Source: Anaerolineaceae bacterium (lineage in GTDB: Bacteria > Chloroflexota > Anaerolineae > Aggregatilineales > Phototrophicaceae). Taken from it: DNA of 64,000 nucleotides. The notes under the pieces are model-generated. The model was not told where the DNA came from. It did no database searches and saw only the letters and a program-made list of their open reading frames with translations. The stretch is from contig NZXX01000001.1 of assembly GCA_002702065.1 (NCBI GenBank), forward strand, positions 2,604,001 through 2,668,000, in the 5' to 3' direction. A program made the translations under genes and the position numbers. Below, one piece after another: positions 7,788-16,658 of this stretch (its first letter is position 1; each line of letters opens with the position of its first letter).

Positions 7788-9401
7788 TTATAGCAGAAGA
7801 CCATAGCGCCACTGCCCGCCAACCATCGTACCGAGAATCTGCGTATCCAGAATTTCATCCGGCGCGATCTTGTACAGGTTGCGATCCAGCAGGACCAGAT
7901 CAGCCAGATAGCCGGGGGCCAGTTTGCCCAGTCGATTTTCCATACTGGCGGCATAGGCCGGGCCTGCCGTAAAACCACGCAGCGTTTCGTCCATCGTCAG
8001 CCGCAGTTCCGGATACCAGCCATCCGGTCCCGGCGAACCATCCGGTCTGCGACGCGTGACCGCCGCATAAATACTGTTCATGGGCTGGAAGGGTTCGACC
8101 GGCGAGTCCGTGCCTAGCGCAATACGTGCTCCCTGGTCGATTTGCAGGCGAATATTGTACGCCCAGCGGCTGCGCGCACCCCAACTACGCTCGGATGCCA
8201 GATAGTCGGACGTGGCGTGAATCGGCTGCATCGACGCAATAACATCCAGCTGCGCCAACCGGTGGATATCGTCCGGATGAATAATCTGTACATGCTCAAT
8301 ACGATGGCGACGGGTCGTTCGCGCTTCACCGCGCTCCGCTTCTTCGCGTCGAGCCGCTTCAAACACATCGAGCACGTCATGCACCGCACGGTCACCGATC
8401 GCGTGGATGGTCGACGGCATCCCCGCAGCGCTGGCGCGGCTGACCAGTTCCTGCATTTCCTCTTTATCGACTACAGAAATGCCGTAGTTATCGGGTTCAC
8501 CTTCATAGGGGTCGATCATATAGGCCGTCCGCGGCCCTAACGCGCCATCGGCAAAAATCTTTTGCGCGCCAATGCGAATCCAGTCGTCGCCAAAGCCGTG
8601 TCGCAGCCCGGTCGTCAGCAGCGCGTCGATCCATTCCTTGTTCACATTTTTGACAACGCGCAGCCCCAGCCCGCCCCGTTCGCGCAGGATTTGCAGCGCC
8701 CGCAAGCAATCTGGTCCGTCAAAGTCATGAATACCTGTCAGGCCGGATTTTAATGCCAGCTTCTGCGCTTCCGCCATTTGATCGGCCAGTTGCTCTGGCG
8801 TTGGGTCCGGCACCTGACTACGCACCAGATCAATCGCAGTTTCGAACAGAATCCCGGTCGGCTGACCACTGGCATCCCGCTGAATCTGCCCACCTTTGGG
8901 ATCAGGCGTGTTGCTGTTGACGCCGCAGCGTTTCAGCGCCGCACTGTTCACCCACGCCGCGTGACCACTTTTGGCCCGCAGCAGCACCGGATTGTGTGGA
9001 GCAACTGCATCCAGGTCCGCTGCCGTTGGGAAGACAGGTTCCGGCCAGAAATCCTGCGACCAGCCCGACCCACGAATCCATTCGCCCGGCTCGGTACTGC
9101 TCGCACGCTCCGCAACTCGCTCCAGCACGATCGACTTCGAGGGCACTTCGAACACATCCACCCACTGAAGTTCCTGTGCCGTCATCGCCCAATGAATGTG
9201 CGCATCCGTCAGGCCAGGGATAACAACATGACCTTCAAGGTTTTCGCGCCTCGTGCCCGGCCCCGCCAGCGCCAGCACATCCTCGTCAGCGCCAAGTGCG
9301 ACAATGCGTTCGCCCACGATTGCCAGCGCCGACACCACCGGTTGTGCCGGGTCCAGGGTGATGATATGACCGTTATACAGGATACGCTCAATCACGCTCA
9401 T
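7788..9401 (-). CDS. YtcJ-like amidohydrolase
   Basis: This 537-residue protein belongs to the metal-dependent amidohydrolase superfamily (amidohydrolase 3, YtcJ-like). Visible are the N-terminal beta-sandwich start ILYNGHIITLD, the metal-binding DAHIH (H68 and H70), HAIGDRAVHDVLD, HRIEHVQ, LGTDSPVEP near the C-terminal metal aspartate, and a closing LAPGYLADLVLLDRNLY that completes the composite domain. Relatives hydrolyse amide or imide bonds of diverse small molecules, and the substrate cannot be read from sequence. It is the last gene of the minus-strand rpmH cluster, overlaps the upstream PfkB gene by four bases (ATGA) and is followed by a terminator. Confidence 0.88.
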   Translation of the reverse strand: MSVIERILYNGHIITLDPAQPVVSALAIVGERIVALGADEDVLALAGPGTRRENLEGHVVIPGLTDAHIHWAMTAQELQWVDVFEVPSKSIVLERVAERASSTEPGEWIRGSGWSQDFWPEPVFPTAADLDAVAPHNPVLLRAKSGHAAWVNSAALKRCGVNSNTPDPKGGQIQRDASGQPTGILFETAIDLVRSQVPDPTPEQLADQMAEAQKLALKSGLTGIHDFDGPDCLRALQILRERGGLGLRVVKNVNKEWIDALLTTGLRHGFGDDWIRIGAQKIFADGALGPRTAYMIDPYEGEPDNYGISVVDKEEMQELVSRASAAGMPSTIHAIGDRAVHDVLDVFEAARREEAERGEARTTRRHRIEHVQIIHPDDIHRLAQLDVIASMQPIHATSDYLASERSWGARSRWAYNIRLQIDQGARIALGTDSPVEPFQPMNSIYAAVTRRRPDGSPGPDGWYPELRLTMDETLRGFTAGPAYAASMENRLGKLAPGYLADLVLLDRNLYKIAPDEILDTQILGTMVGGQWRYGLLL

Positions 9402-10252
9402 ATTTTTGTTTTCCGCACCAATGTCAGCGCTGTTTGCACTTCTTCAGGCGTGGGCACGCCTTCCAGCCAGGGGCGTGTGATGGCTGTTGCTCCCAGATAC
9501 GCCGCCACCTGCGCCACCGCCAGCATGTCGCCATCCAGCTGGGTCATGGCAGACAACACCGCTCCGGCAAAAACATCGCCAGCGCCAGTCGAATTGACTT
9601 CCTCGAACTGCGGGGTGGTATACGCATGCGGCTGGCCTTTGTAATAGTAAGTGCCACCACGCTCTGCCCGTGTCACAAACAAATGCGGCACTGCACCTGC
9701 AAATGCCGCTTCGAGGTCCGGCGCTTCAGCGATATCTTCCTCGCTGAACACCACAATATCGATGTCCTTCAGCACGTCCGCATCGAACCAGCGCTTAAAG
9801 TACACCCGTCCGTCCGCGCCCCAGCGCCGCAGCCAGCCTTGCAAGGTCAGCAGCACGGTGGAATTTTTGAACAAGTGCGCCAGATTCGGGTCCACTTCGC
9901 CAGTCAGCGGGGCAAGATGCACCAGCGGCGTATCTTTCCAGTCGTCTGGCACATCGGCAACTGTAATCGGCGCAGCCACACCCCGAATATACTGGGTGCG
10001 GTGGCCGTGATTATCATACAGATTTTCAAAGGTACTGGTCGACTCTGCTGGCAGAACAACCTTTTCATTGATGAAAGGCTCAATGCCCGCCAGCAGCGGT
10101 TCGTTTTCAGCGGCACTGGTTAACACGCGCACATCATGGCCAAAAGCATGAGCCACAGGTGTCGCGTACGATACCGTCCCGCCCAACCGCCTGCCTCCTT
10201 CGGGTGTGAGGTCTGCGGTGATATGTCCAATGAGAAGATAACTCAGGGTCAT
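9398..10252 (-). CDS. PfkB-family carbohydrate kinase
   Basis: The 284-residue protein is a ribokinase-fold sugar or nucleoside kinase. The signature is the C-terminal NSTGAGDVFAGA anion hole with the catalytic aspartate, preceded by LFVTRAERGGTYYY. The N-terminus IGHITADL and GGTVSYA fits the family's substrate lid region. At 284 residues it is slightly short. The substrate is not predictable. It starts three bases after the jag stop and overlaps the amidohydrolase by four bases, so it is cotranscribed with both and may act in the same small-molecule pathway as the amidohydrolase. Confidence 0.85.
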   Translation of the reverse strand: MTLSYLLIGHITADLTPEGGRRLGGTVSYATPVAHAFGHDVRVLTSAAENEPLLAGIEPFINEKVVLPAESTSTFENLYDNHGHRTQYIRGVAAPITVADVPDDWKDTPLVHLAPLTGEVDPNLAHLFKNSTVLLTLQGWLRRWGADGRVYFKRWFDADVLKDIDIVVFSEEDIAEAPDLEAAFAGAVPHLFVTRAERGGTYYYKGQPHAYTTPQFEEVNSTGAGDVFAGAVLSAMTQLDGDMLAVAQVAAYLGATAITRPWLEGVPTPEEVQTALTLVRKTKI

Positions 10253-10255
10253 TGG

Positions 10256-11077
10256 CTACTTCGGCACGATGGTGACTTTGCGCCCTGAGCCCTCGCCTAC
10301 ACTACGGGTGGTAACGTCTTCCCGGTTGCGCAGGGCCAGATGAACGATGCGTCGCTCATAGGGGGGCATCGGCTCTAGCGTCACCGTACGCTGCTGTTCC
10401 GCAGCCTGGTTCGCCATCCGCTGAGCCAGTTCGTTCAGCTTACTGGTGCGCCGGGCCTTATACCCCGACACATCCACAATGATGTTGGCGCGCCGTTGCA
10501 GTTCGCGGCTGGTGATCAACCGCGTCACATATTGCAGCGACGCCAGGGTTTCGCCACGCCGTCCGATCAGCATACTCAAGTCATTGTTGCCAGCCACATC
10601 CAGCAGCCACGGCACATTTTCACCGTCCTCACCGCTCTGGGCACGCCGGACGATAACCATAGCGCGAACCGACATTTTTTCCAGCAGCTCCGTCAGAACG
10701 ACCTTGCCCACTTCGGCATCTTCGTCCAGCGGGCCATCATATTCTTCCGCCACGTCCCCCAAAAAGACATCATCGTCTTCGTCATCATCCGGTTCTACCA
10801 CCGGCTTCGGGGCAGCCTTTGTCTCTTGAGGAGCAGGTTTGGCCTCTACCGGGGCAGGTGCAGGCGGGGCTGGTTCTTCGCTGGGGGGTGCAGACACCAC
10901 CAGCAGTTGCAAGCGAACACGGGCCGGACGCGAGCCCAGACCAAACATCCCCCGCGATGGTTCTTCCAGCACTTCAACAATCACATCACCAGGGCCAGCA
11001 CCCAGTTCGGCCAGCCCGGCTGCAATTGCTTTTTCGACGTCTTCCCCCGTCGCCTCTATCGAACGTCCCGAGTTCAT
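10256..11077 (-). CDS. jag: Jag/KhpB RNA-binding protein
   Basis: Jag (KhpB, SpoIIIJ-associated) is a cytosolic RNA-binding protein usually encoded after yidC. The 273-residue product has an N-terminal Jag-N domain (GEDVEKAIAAGLAELG with RGMFGLGSRPARV), an acidic, Pro/Ala-rich linker, a KH domain with GRRGETLASLQ, and a C-terminal R3H domain with RRIVHLALRN and SVGEGSGR. The open frame extends to 11179 inside yidC, but AAGGA lies seven bases before the ATG at 11077, which gives the canonical Jag start. It is the sixth gene from rpmH in the operon. Confidence 0.93.
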   Translation of the reverse strand: MNSGRSIEATGEDVEKAIAAGLAELGAGPGDVIVEVLEEPSRGMFGLGSRPARVRLQLLVVSAPPSEEPAPPAPAPVEAKPAPQETKAAPKPVVEPDDDEDDDVFLGDVAEEYDGPLDEDAEVGKVVLTELLEKMSVRAMVIVRRAQSGEDGENVPWLLDVAGNNDLSMLIGRRGETLASLQYVTRLITSRELQRRANIIVDVSGYKARRTSKLNELAQRMANQAAEQQRTVTLEPMPPYERRIVHLALRNREDVTTRSVGEGSGRKVTIVPK

Positions 11078-11120
11078 AGGCATATCCTTAACTTGAATAA
11101 ATCGCGCACCCACTGCGCGC

Positions 11121-12011
11121 TTACTTATTTTTTTCTTTCGTCTTCGTCTTGGTCCGGGGCTTATCGGTGCTCTTGCCATTCTGAGACGATTGCGCGGCGT
11201 CCCGCGTATCTTTTACCACGCTGGTACGCGCTGTCGCTGGTTTTTCCTCATCCCCACCTCGGCCAATGAGTTTACCCAATTTCAGCTTTGACTGCCCCAT
11301 CATGCTGTACTGCACAATACCAATCAGGTTGGACACGACAAAGTAAATCGACAGGCCCACCGAAAACTGGAGCGAGAAGAACCCGAACATAAGCGGCATG
11401 ATCGTCGTCATCGACTGTGTCATGGCCTGCGCCTGATTAGGCTTGCCATCATCGTTGGTTGATGGTGGCGTCGCGGGAACCGTAAGCTTCGACTGCGCCC
11501 AGGTCGTCACCAGCACCAGTGCTGGCAGCACCAAAGCCCAGGTTGGGTTGGCGGTCGGCGCTTTGGTCAGGTCCATCCCCAGCCACATATTGTTCAGTGG
11601 CACCATCGCGTCCAAACCAGGGATCAGGAAACGGCCCGACAGATCCAGCAGTTGAAACGGCGTGGCAGCCAGGGTATGGATAATGGCCTGATACAGCCCG
11701 ATCAAAATCGGAAACTGAATCAGCAGCGGCAAACACCCGCCAAACGGGTTGACGCCGTGCTCTTTGTAGAGCGCCATTTGCTCCTGCGCCAGCTTCTCCC
11801 GGTCATTCTTGTGCTTCTCTTGCAGTTTCTTCAGTTCCGGCTGCAATTCCTGCATGCGCTTCGATGAGCGCTGCTGCTGTGCCGTAAGCGGCAGAATCGC
11901 TACACGAATGAGGATCGTGAAGACAACAATCGCCAGCACGACATTCTGACCCAGTATTGAATATAACAGGGTGAGCAGCGTAATAAATGGATTGAGAATT
12001 AGATCCCACAT
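11121..12011 (-). CDS. yidC: Membrane protein insertase YidC/Oxa1
   Basis: YidC inserts and folds inner-membrane proteins alone or with Sec. The 296-residue product is of the short Oxa1-like type without a large periplasmic domain. Five hydrophobic segments are visible, including LAIVVFTILIRVAILPL with the conserved arginine of the hydrophilic groove, GGCLPLLIQFPILIGLYQAI, and ALVLPALVLVTTW. The C-terminal tail is rich in Lys, Thr and Arg, typical for ribosome contact. GAGGAG lies nine bases before the ATG. It stands between a PQQ-type lipoprotein gene and jag. Confidence 0.96.
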   Translation of the reverse strand: MWDLILNPFITLLTLLYSILGQNVVLAIVVFTILIRVAILPLTAQQQRSSKRMQELQPELKKLQEKHKNDREKLAQEQMALYKEHGVNPFGGCLPLLIQFPILIGLYQAIIHTLAATPFQLLDLSGRFLIPGLDAMVPLNNMWLGMDLTKAPTANPTWALVLPALVLVTTWAQSKLTVPATPPSTNDDGKPNQAQAMTQSMTTIMPLMFGFFSLQFSVGLSIYFVVSNLIGIVQYSMMGQSKLKLGKLIGRGGDEEKPATARTSVVKDTRDAAQSSQNGKSTDKPRTKTKTKEKNK

Positions 12012-12038
12012 GAACGATTACTCCTCGACTCTCCCTGC

Positions 12039-13217
12039 TTACTCATTCGGATACGTCCAGACCCGCTCGCCATTTTGCAGGCCAAAAGCCACCAGCAGTT
12101 CATCATGGGTCGGTGTGCCCACAACAACCAGTGACTCAGCGGTATCATCCGTATCGCCGGGTTCAATCAGGAGTGGCCCCGAAAGCACTTCTCCCCCAAC
12201 TTCGCGCGAGAAGAAGGTACTGCCATCTTCGCGGCTCAGCCAATAGACTTTCTGATCGCGCGACCCCACAATCACATACTCATTGACCACCAGCGGCGTC
12301 GTACGAACAGCCCGGTCCGAGGCCTTTGCCTGCCAGATCGGATTCAAACCACCATCACCAATGTCAATTGCATAGACCATGCCGCTCAGGTCGCCAGCGT
12401 AAAGCACACCATCAACAATCCGAGGTGTACTCCACACCCAGTCGTCGGTGGCATATTCTGACAGGATTTCGCCATCCGTCGAAATTTCGAATATCTTGCG
12501 GGCAAAAGAGCCAATGTAAAGCCGACCCTCATGATACACCGGTGCTTCGGCGGCAGCGCCGCCCAGGTCCAGCTTCCAGATCAGATCCCCATTAACCGGA
12601 TCAACCGCATAGAGGAAATGATCCAGCGAGGTGAAATACAGCACGTCGTCAATAATCAACGGCTCTGACCACACCCCCTGACTGGTTTCAACACGCCAGC
12701 GTTCCAGCCGGTCATCCCTGCCCAACGCCACCAGGTCACGCTCACCAAACCCGACATATAACAGATCGTCCGCGATGACCGGATTGGCAATAATCTGACC
12801 CTGCACTTCTTCGCCATCGACATCCCCGTCGGCACGTGCCGTCGCCAGACCAACTTCAAACAGCCGCTCGTTGTACGAGGCGATCAGCAGTTTGTCAGTT
12901 GATAGTTCTACGGGGGATGAATAAAACTGGGTCATGGTCCCTTCGGGGCCGGTGAACTGCCAGACACGTGGACGGCCTTCTTCATCAACCCGAATCTCGC
13001 CATCCGCGTTCCGTAATTTTACAGGGGTTCCATCGTCGGGGTCCACCATGACGACACGATCATTATATGCAATCACAATGTTTTGATCGTCGCCGATAAG
13101 ACTGAGTGCGGGCCAGGAGGCTTCCTGTCGAATCGGCACACAGGCCGCTGCCAGTACACCCGCCAGAATCGCAGCGCCCGCCAGCCGGTGCCGTGCGAGC
13201 ATCCGTATACTATTCAA
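12039..13217 (-). CDS. PQQ-type beta-propeller lipoprotein
   Basis: The 392-residue product starts with a lipoprotein signal (AAILAGVLAAAC, lipidated Cys at about residue 26), then repeated propeller blades such as VMVDPDDG, LYAVDPVNGDLIWKLD and VYAIDIGDGG. This resembles the fold of BamB, but Chloroflexota are generally regarded as lacking a classical outer membrane, so a BamB role is not implied. The TTG start at 13217 has AGGAG seven bases upstream, better than the ATG at 13202. It is inserted between yidD and yidC, positions normally adjacent, which suggests a role near membrane protein insertion; this is inference from position only. Confidence 0.82.
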   Translation of the reverse strand: MNSIRMLARHRLAGAAILAGVLAAACVPIRQEASWPALSLIGDDQNIVIAYNDRVVMVDPDDGTPVKLRNADGEIRVDEEGRPRVWQFTGPEGTMTQFYSSPVELSTDKLLIASYNERLFEVGLATARADGDVDGEEVQGQIIANPVIADDLLYVGFGERDLVALGRDDRLERWRVETSQGVWSEPLIIDDVLYFTSLDHFLYAVDPVNGDLIWKLDLGGAAAEAPVYHEGRLYIGSFARKIFEISTDGEILSEYATDDWVWSTPRIVDGVLYAGDLSGMVYAIDIGDGGLNPIWQAKASDRAVRTTPLVVNEYVIVGSRDQKVYWLSREDGSTFFSREVGGEVLSGPLLIEPGDTDDTAESLVVVGTPTHDELLVAFGLQNGERVWTYPNE

Positions 13218-13221
13218 TCAC

Positions 13222-13443
13222 TTACTCCTCTAGATCGGGGACAGGGTCATAGCCGCCCGGATGAAACGGATGGCAGCGCGCAATCCGCTTGGCTCCCATC
13301 CAGCCACCCCGTATCACCCCGTATCTCTCAATTGCTTCATAGGTATACACTGAACATGTTGGATGAAAGCGACACCCCGTGGGCAAAGCTGGCGATAAAA
13401 ATCGCTTGTAAAATCGAATCATCCCTAACGCCAGAGCCTTCAC
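13222..13443 (-). CDS. yidD: Membrane protein insertion efficiency factor YidD
   Basis: YidD is a small membrane-associated protein that aids YidC-dependent insertion. The 73-residue product has the family core: [23 protein letters not shown] and the C-terminal [14 protein letters not shown]. It begins with GTG overlapping the rnpA stop by four bases (GTGA). The usual order rpmH-rnpA-yidD is kept. Confidence 0.95.
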   Translation of the reverse strand: MKALALGMIRFYKRFLSPALPTGCRFHPTCSVYTYEAIERYGVIRGGWMGAKRIARCHPFHPGGYDPVPDLEE

Positions 13444-13793
13444 ACCTGATCACTTTCCAATTTAAGCAGGCCAGCCTGCGCTATCAACTCATTCATTATA
13501 CGTTGAACAGCCCAAAATGGTTGCCCCACAATGGCGGGTCGTGCAATCACTACAACGTCATAACCGGGTTTCAGGTCAGGATGAAATGATCTTAACACTT
13601 CACGCAGAAGGCGGCGAGAGCGATTCCGCACCACCGCCTTACCAATTCTTTTGCTGGTTACAATGCCATAGCGGTTATGCGCCAGGTCATTGGGCAATAC
13701 ACTGAGCATGAACAACGCATGTTGGAACTTTCTGCCCTGCCGCCGCATCCGCTCGAAATCTGCCGGCGCGCGCAGGCGCAAACGACGTTCCAT
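13440..13793 (-). CDS. rnpA: Ribonuclease P protein component
   Basis: RnpA binds RNase P RNA and helps remove 5' leaders from pre-tRNAs. The 117-residue basic protein starts [18 protein letters not shown] and carries the RNR motif in [12 protein letters not shown] (about residues 52-63). It starts eight bases after rpmH without a strong ribosome site, consistent with coupling to rpmH, and overlaps yidD by four bases. Confidence 0.95.
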   Translation of the reverse strand: MERRLRLRAPADFERMRRQGRKFQHALFMLSVLPNDLAHNRYGIVTSKRIGKAVVRNRSRRLLREVLRSFHPDLKPGYDVVVIARPAIVGQPFWAVQRIMNELIAQAGLLKLESDQV

Positions 13794-13801
13794 ACCGGGG
13801 C

Positions 13802-13978
13802 TCAGGCTTTCCAGTTCACCTTCTTGACGTGATTCGGCGTAACCGTAAGCTGATGACGGCCGCGCTTGCGCCGGGTCTGCAAAACCTTACGTCCGTTTTT
13901 GGTTTGCATACGCGCACGAAAGCCGTGTACACGCTTACGTCGCCTGATCTTCGGCTGCCAGGTACGCTTGGTTGACAT
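13802..13978 (-). CDS. rpmH: Large ribosomal subunit protein bL34
   Basis: The 58-residue very basic protein begins [19 protein letters not shown], followed by [22 protein letters not shown], the bL34 core. The usual length is about 44-50; here a further tail of about 14 residues ends KKVNWKA. The ATG has AGGTG upstream and the gene is first in the operon, directly behind a strong promoter. It is too short for many automated ORF thresholds. Confidence 0.95.
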   Translation of the reverse strand: MSTKRTWQPKIRRRKRVHGFRARMQTKNGRKVLQTRRKRGRHQLTVTPNHVKKVNWKA

Positions 13979-14031
13979 TCTCTTTTCACCTCATACAAGT
14001 CGAGTTTTATTGCCGAATATTAGGAGAGGCT

Positions 14032-14060
14032 AGTATACATGACGCATGATAGGCGGTCAA
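14032..14060 (-). promoter_or_regulatory. Promoter of the rpmH operon
   Basis: Minus-strand TTGACC (14060-14055) and TATACT (14037-14032) are spaced by 17 bases, with the start about 50 bases upstream of rpmH. It lies back to back with the plus-strand promoter of the next operon. Confidence 0.8.
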
Positions 14061-14068
14061 CCCGACGC

Positions 14069-14097
14069 TTGAACGGCGCCTGGAATTAAAGTATAAT
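14069..14097 (+). promoter_or_regulatory. Promoter of the three-gene unknown operon
   Basis: TTGAAC (14069-14074) and TATAAT (14092-14097) have a 17-base spacer. The predicted start is about 66 bases before the ATG at 14170, which has GGAGG six bases upstream. No DnaA-box cluster is visible in this divergent region. Confidence 0.8.
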
Positions 14098-14169
14098 TTT
14101 TATTCAGTTTGCAATAATCTGACTGCATTTTTTCTCCCCTGACTTTGTTATTCTTAAGCTGGAGGCGTA

Positions 14170-15756
14170 ATGCCAGCTCATCATTGGGTGCGCAATTTTC
14201 AAGTTGATCAGGATGATATCGAGTTTATCACCAGTCTCTTAATCGAAAACGAGAAACCCCTCAGTACGGAACAGATTGCCCATCACCTCATCGAGGAACA
14301 ACTTGCCCAGGAAGCGGCGGCGATGCAGGAACAATATAAGGATGCCCGCTTCTATAACCCGCCTGAGAATTATGAGGTTGGGCAGCGCATCATCTTCCCT
14401 GCCCTCGACTTTGCGTCCGGTATCGTCGTCGATACCCGACCGGGCAGCAACCCGGACTACGAACCGTTTGCGGTGATCCAGGTTGAATTTGAAGATGATA
14501 ACGGTAGTGTCGGCGCAAAAAAGGTGCGCGAGTTCGCCGCCGAACTGACCGCGCCGCACGCGCTCAGCCGGACCGAAGAAGAAGACGAAGCGGCAACCTT
14601 CTACGGCAATAACCTGACCGTCGACGAGGTGATGGCTAGCGGGGCGGACGATATTCTCTACACGCTCGAAAGTAAGCTCTACGAATCCGATTCGCTGGTC
14701 CAGGTCAGCGGAAAGTGGTTTCTCATCGATCTGATCGTTGAGGTGAATGTCGGCCACCTGCATCTGGCCGAGGCGATTCTCGACATCAATGGCGGTGGTC
14801 CACTTTCGACCCGTGCCATTCTGGATGAAATTGGCGGGCTGGATTCCGGTTCGCCAGAACTTCAGGAATTTTCGCTCAACTACGTATTAAATGAAGACAG
14901 CCGTTTTGATGAAGTTGGACCAAAAGGCGTTGTCTTGTGGTATCTCGCCCGGCTGGAACCGGCTGAAGTTCAGCAGACACCGATGCTGCTGGCATATGAC
15001 CCCATTCCATACGAACCGGCTTTGCTGGATGAAGAGATGCTTCAGCTTGAACGCGAGATCGACGACGAACTCTCGCCTGCCGAACTCTTTGAGGATGATG
15101 AAATAAGGCCCGTAATCACACTGACCTACCCGCACCGGCGGGTCGGCACGCTGCCACTTAATGCAGCCATGCGTCAGGTGTTCCCGACTGCCCAGCAGAC
15201 GCTGCGCACCTACGTCACGCTGGTCGATGGTCAGGACGGCGAGGAATATCCGGGTTGGGTCGTCCGCAAAGATCGCTATATCTTTGGGCTAAACAAGTTC
15301 TATCGTAAACACCGCCTGCCCGTCGGCGCATTTATCACCGCGACAGCCGGCGAAGAACCGGGCAAGATTGTCATCGACTTCAACGCCTACCGGCCCCGTA
15401 CCGAATGGGTACGCCTGATCGTGCCGGTTAAGAACCAGGTCACCTTCGAAGAAGATCGCCGGTCGATTGGTGCGGATTATGATGATCTGATGCTGCTCGG
15501 TGCTGATGATCTCGATGCGGTTGACGCGCTTTTCGAAACCACCCGTCAACACAAGAAACCGCTTGCATCCATTATCCAGAACATTATTTCTGCCCTGGCC
15601 CGCATGTCCCCACAGGGCACCGTCCATGCCAAAACGATTTACAGCGCGGTCAATGTCATCCGCCGCTCTCCACCGGGCCCCATCCTGGGCACCCTGGTTG
15701 CTAATCTGGACTTTCAGAATGTGGGTGGACATTACTGGAAACTCAGGGACAATTAG
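14170..15756 (+). CDS. Unrecognised 528-residue protein, first of a three-gene operon
   Basis: I do not recognise a named family. The protein is soluble and acidic, without signal or membrane segments. Residues 10-55 look helical and resemble a winged-helix start (IEFITSLLIENEKPLSTEQIA). Around 65-110 there is a beta-rich stretch (YEVGQRIIFPALDFASGIVVD), and at 190-235 a second helix-turn-helix-like stretch (LAEAILDINGGGPLSTRAIL). Residues about 365-430 form another beta-rich part. The C-terminal 60 residues (SIIQNIISALARMSPQGTVHAKTIYSAVNVIRRSPPGPI) again look winged-helix-like. Multiple wHTH units suggest nucleic-acid or transcription-machinery binding; this is inference. It precedes two further unknown genes at 11- and 26-base gaps. 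Confidence 0.75.
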   Translation: MPAHHWVRNFQVDQDDIEFITSLLIENEKPLSTEQIAHHLIEEQLAQEAAAMQEQYKDARFYNPPENYEVGQRIIFPALDFASGIVVDTRPGSNPDYEPFAVIQVEFEDDNGSVGAKKVREFAAELTAPHALSRTEEEDEAATFYGNNLTVDEVMASGADDILYTLESKLYESDSLVQVSGKWFLIDLIVEVNVGHLHLAEAILDINGGGPLSTRAILDEIGGLDSGSPELQEFSLNYVLNEDSRFDEVGPKGVVLWYLARLEPAEVQQTPMLLAYDPIPYEPALLDEEMLQLEREIDDELSPAELFEDDEIRPVITLTYPHRRVGTLPLNAAMRQVFPTAQQTLRTYVTLVDGQDGEEYPGWVVRKDRYIFGLNKFYRKHRLPVGAFITATAGEEPGKIVIDFNAYRPRTEWVRLIVPVKNQVTFEEDRRSIGADYDDLMLLGADDLDAVDALFETTRQHKKPLASIIQNIISALARMSPQGTVHAKTIYSAVNVIRRSPPGPILGTLVANLDFQNVGGHYWKLRDN

Positions 15757-15767
15757 GAGAAGCTCAT

Positions 15768-16199
15768 ATGGTTGGCAACAAACCCAGCATTCTCATCAAA
15801 CCCACACTGGATACACAGTTTTATATTGATTATTCGTGGTGGGACCGCAGCGATGAAGACCTGCGCACCTACCTGCTCAGCCACGTCTTGCCCGAACAGC
15901 GTGACCGTTTGAGCGTGACCGAAGCCGGCAGTGTGATCGACTATATCGACCCCGAAACCGGCGAGGTTTCGCAGCTTGATGAACTGCGCGTCGCCATCCG
16001 CAGGGCTGCCGAAGATCCGAATTTCATTAACCCGCAAACTTCGCTGGTCGACAGCGTGTTTCGTGTCTTTCTGGCAAACGGCAACGTACCGCTCAGCCCC
16101 AGAGAACTGGCCGAAAAGACGGGGCGCAGCGCGGGTACTATCTTGAAGACCTTTAGCAGCAGCCGAATCTACAAGGGCATCCGCCCCTATACACCGTAA
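15768..16199 (+). CDS. Unrecognised 143-residue protein with C-terminal HTH
   Basis: The product starts 11 bases after the preceding gene, with AGGAGAAG upstream. The N-terminal part (ILIKPTLDTQFYIDYSWWDRSDEDLRTYL) has no match I can name. The C-terminal 45 residues (FLANGNVPLSPRELAEKTGRSAGTILKTF, then RIYKGIRPY) are a convincing winged helix-turn-helix. No membrane segment is visible. Position and spacing place it in one transcriptional unit with its neighbours, and the three products probably act together. Confidence 0.75.
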   Translation: MVGNKPSILIKPTLDTQFYIDYSWWDRSDEDLRTYLLSHVLPEQRDRLSVTEAGSVIDYIDPETGEVSQLDELRVAIRRAAEDPNFINPQTSLVDSVFRVFLANGNVPLSPRELAEKTGRSAGTILKTFSSSRIYKGIRPYTP

Positions 16200-16225
16200 G
16201 CTGACAGACAGGAACGAGATTTCGC

Positions 16226-16654
16226 ATGAGTCGAGTAATCAACACGGATAGCTCCGGCAAAAAGCGGTCCCAGCACATGCGTACCTGCGCCGAAGTGCTG
16301 CGCCGCCTCAGCCAGCAGGACAGCGTCACCGATGAAACCCGTGATATGGTCGCCCTTCTGGTCTACTGCCTCCGCGAAATAGACGAGGGGATCGACTCGT
16401 CGGCCCAAGCCTGGGAAAAGCGTGACTACTGGATGAAAGCCGAGGAGTTTCGCCAGCGCTGGCATTGGACCGGCGATATGGCGGATGAGTTGCAGAGCCT
16501 GGTGTTTGACGATGAATGGCAGCGTTTGCCCGATATGATGGTACGCCTGTTCCCCTATTTCAGCGACATCACCATCAACAAATTCATGCGCAAACCGAGC
16601 TTGTGGGAAGGTTGCTACAATCGGCTGATGCAGGAGAAGCCGCCGGTACGCTAG
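16226..16654 (+). CDS. Unrecognised 142-residue helical protein, third of the operon
   Basis: The sequence is rich in charged and aromatic residues and appears all-helical: TCAEVLRRLSQQ, MVALLVYCLREIDEGID, AWEKRDYWMKAEEFR, MVRLFPYFSDITINKF. There are no membrane segments, catalytic motifs or signal peptide. The start has AGGAACGAG upstream at loose spacing. It follows the HTH gene by 26 bases and its stop lies five bases from the stop of the convergent LCP gene. I can assign no function. Confidence 0.72.
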   Translation: MSRVINTDSSGKKRSQHMRTCAEVLRRLSQQDSVTDETRDMVALLVYCLREIDEGIDSSAQAWEKRDYWMKAEEFRQRWHWTGDMADELQSLVFDDEWQRLPDMMVRLFPYFSDITINKFMRKPSLWEGCYNRLMQEKPPVR

Positions 16655-16658
16655 ACCG

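Noticed and set aside
13979..14169. Replication origin next to rpmH
   Set aside because: The rpmH position suggested oriC, but no cluster of DnaA boxes (TTATCCACA-like), no dnaA and no A+T-rich repeats are visible; two divergent promoters explain the region.
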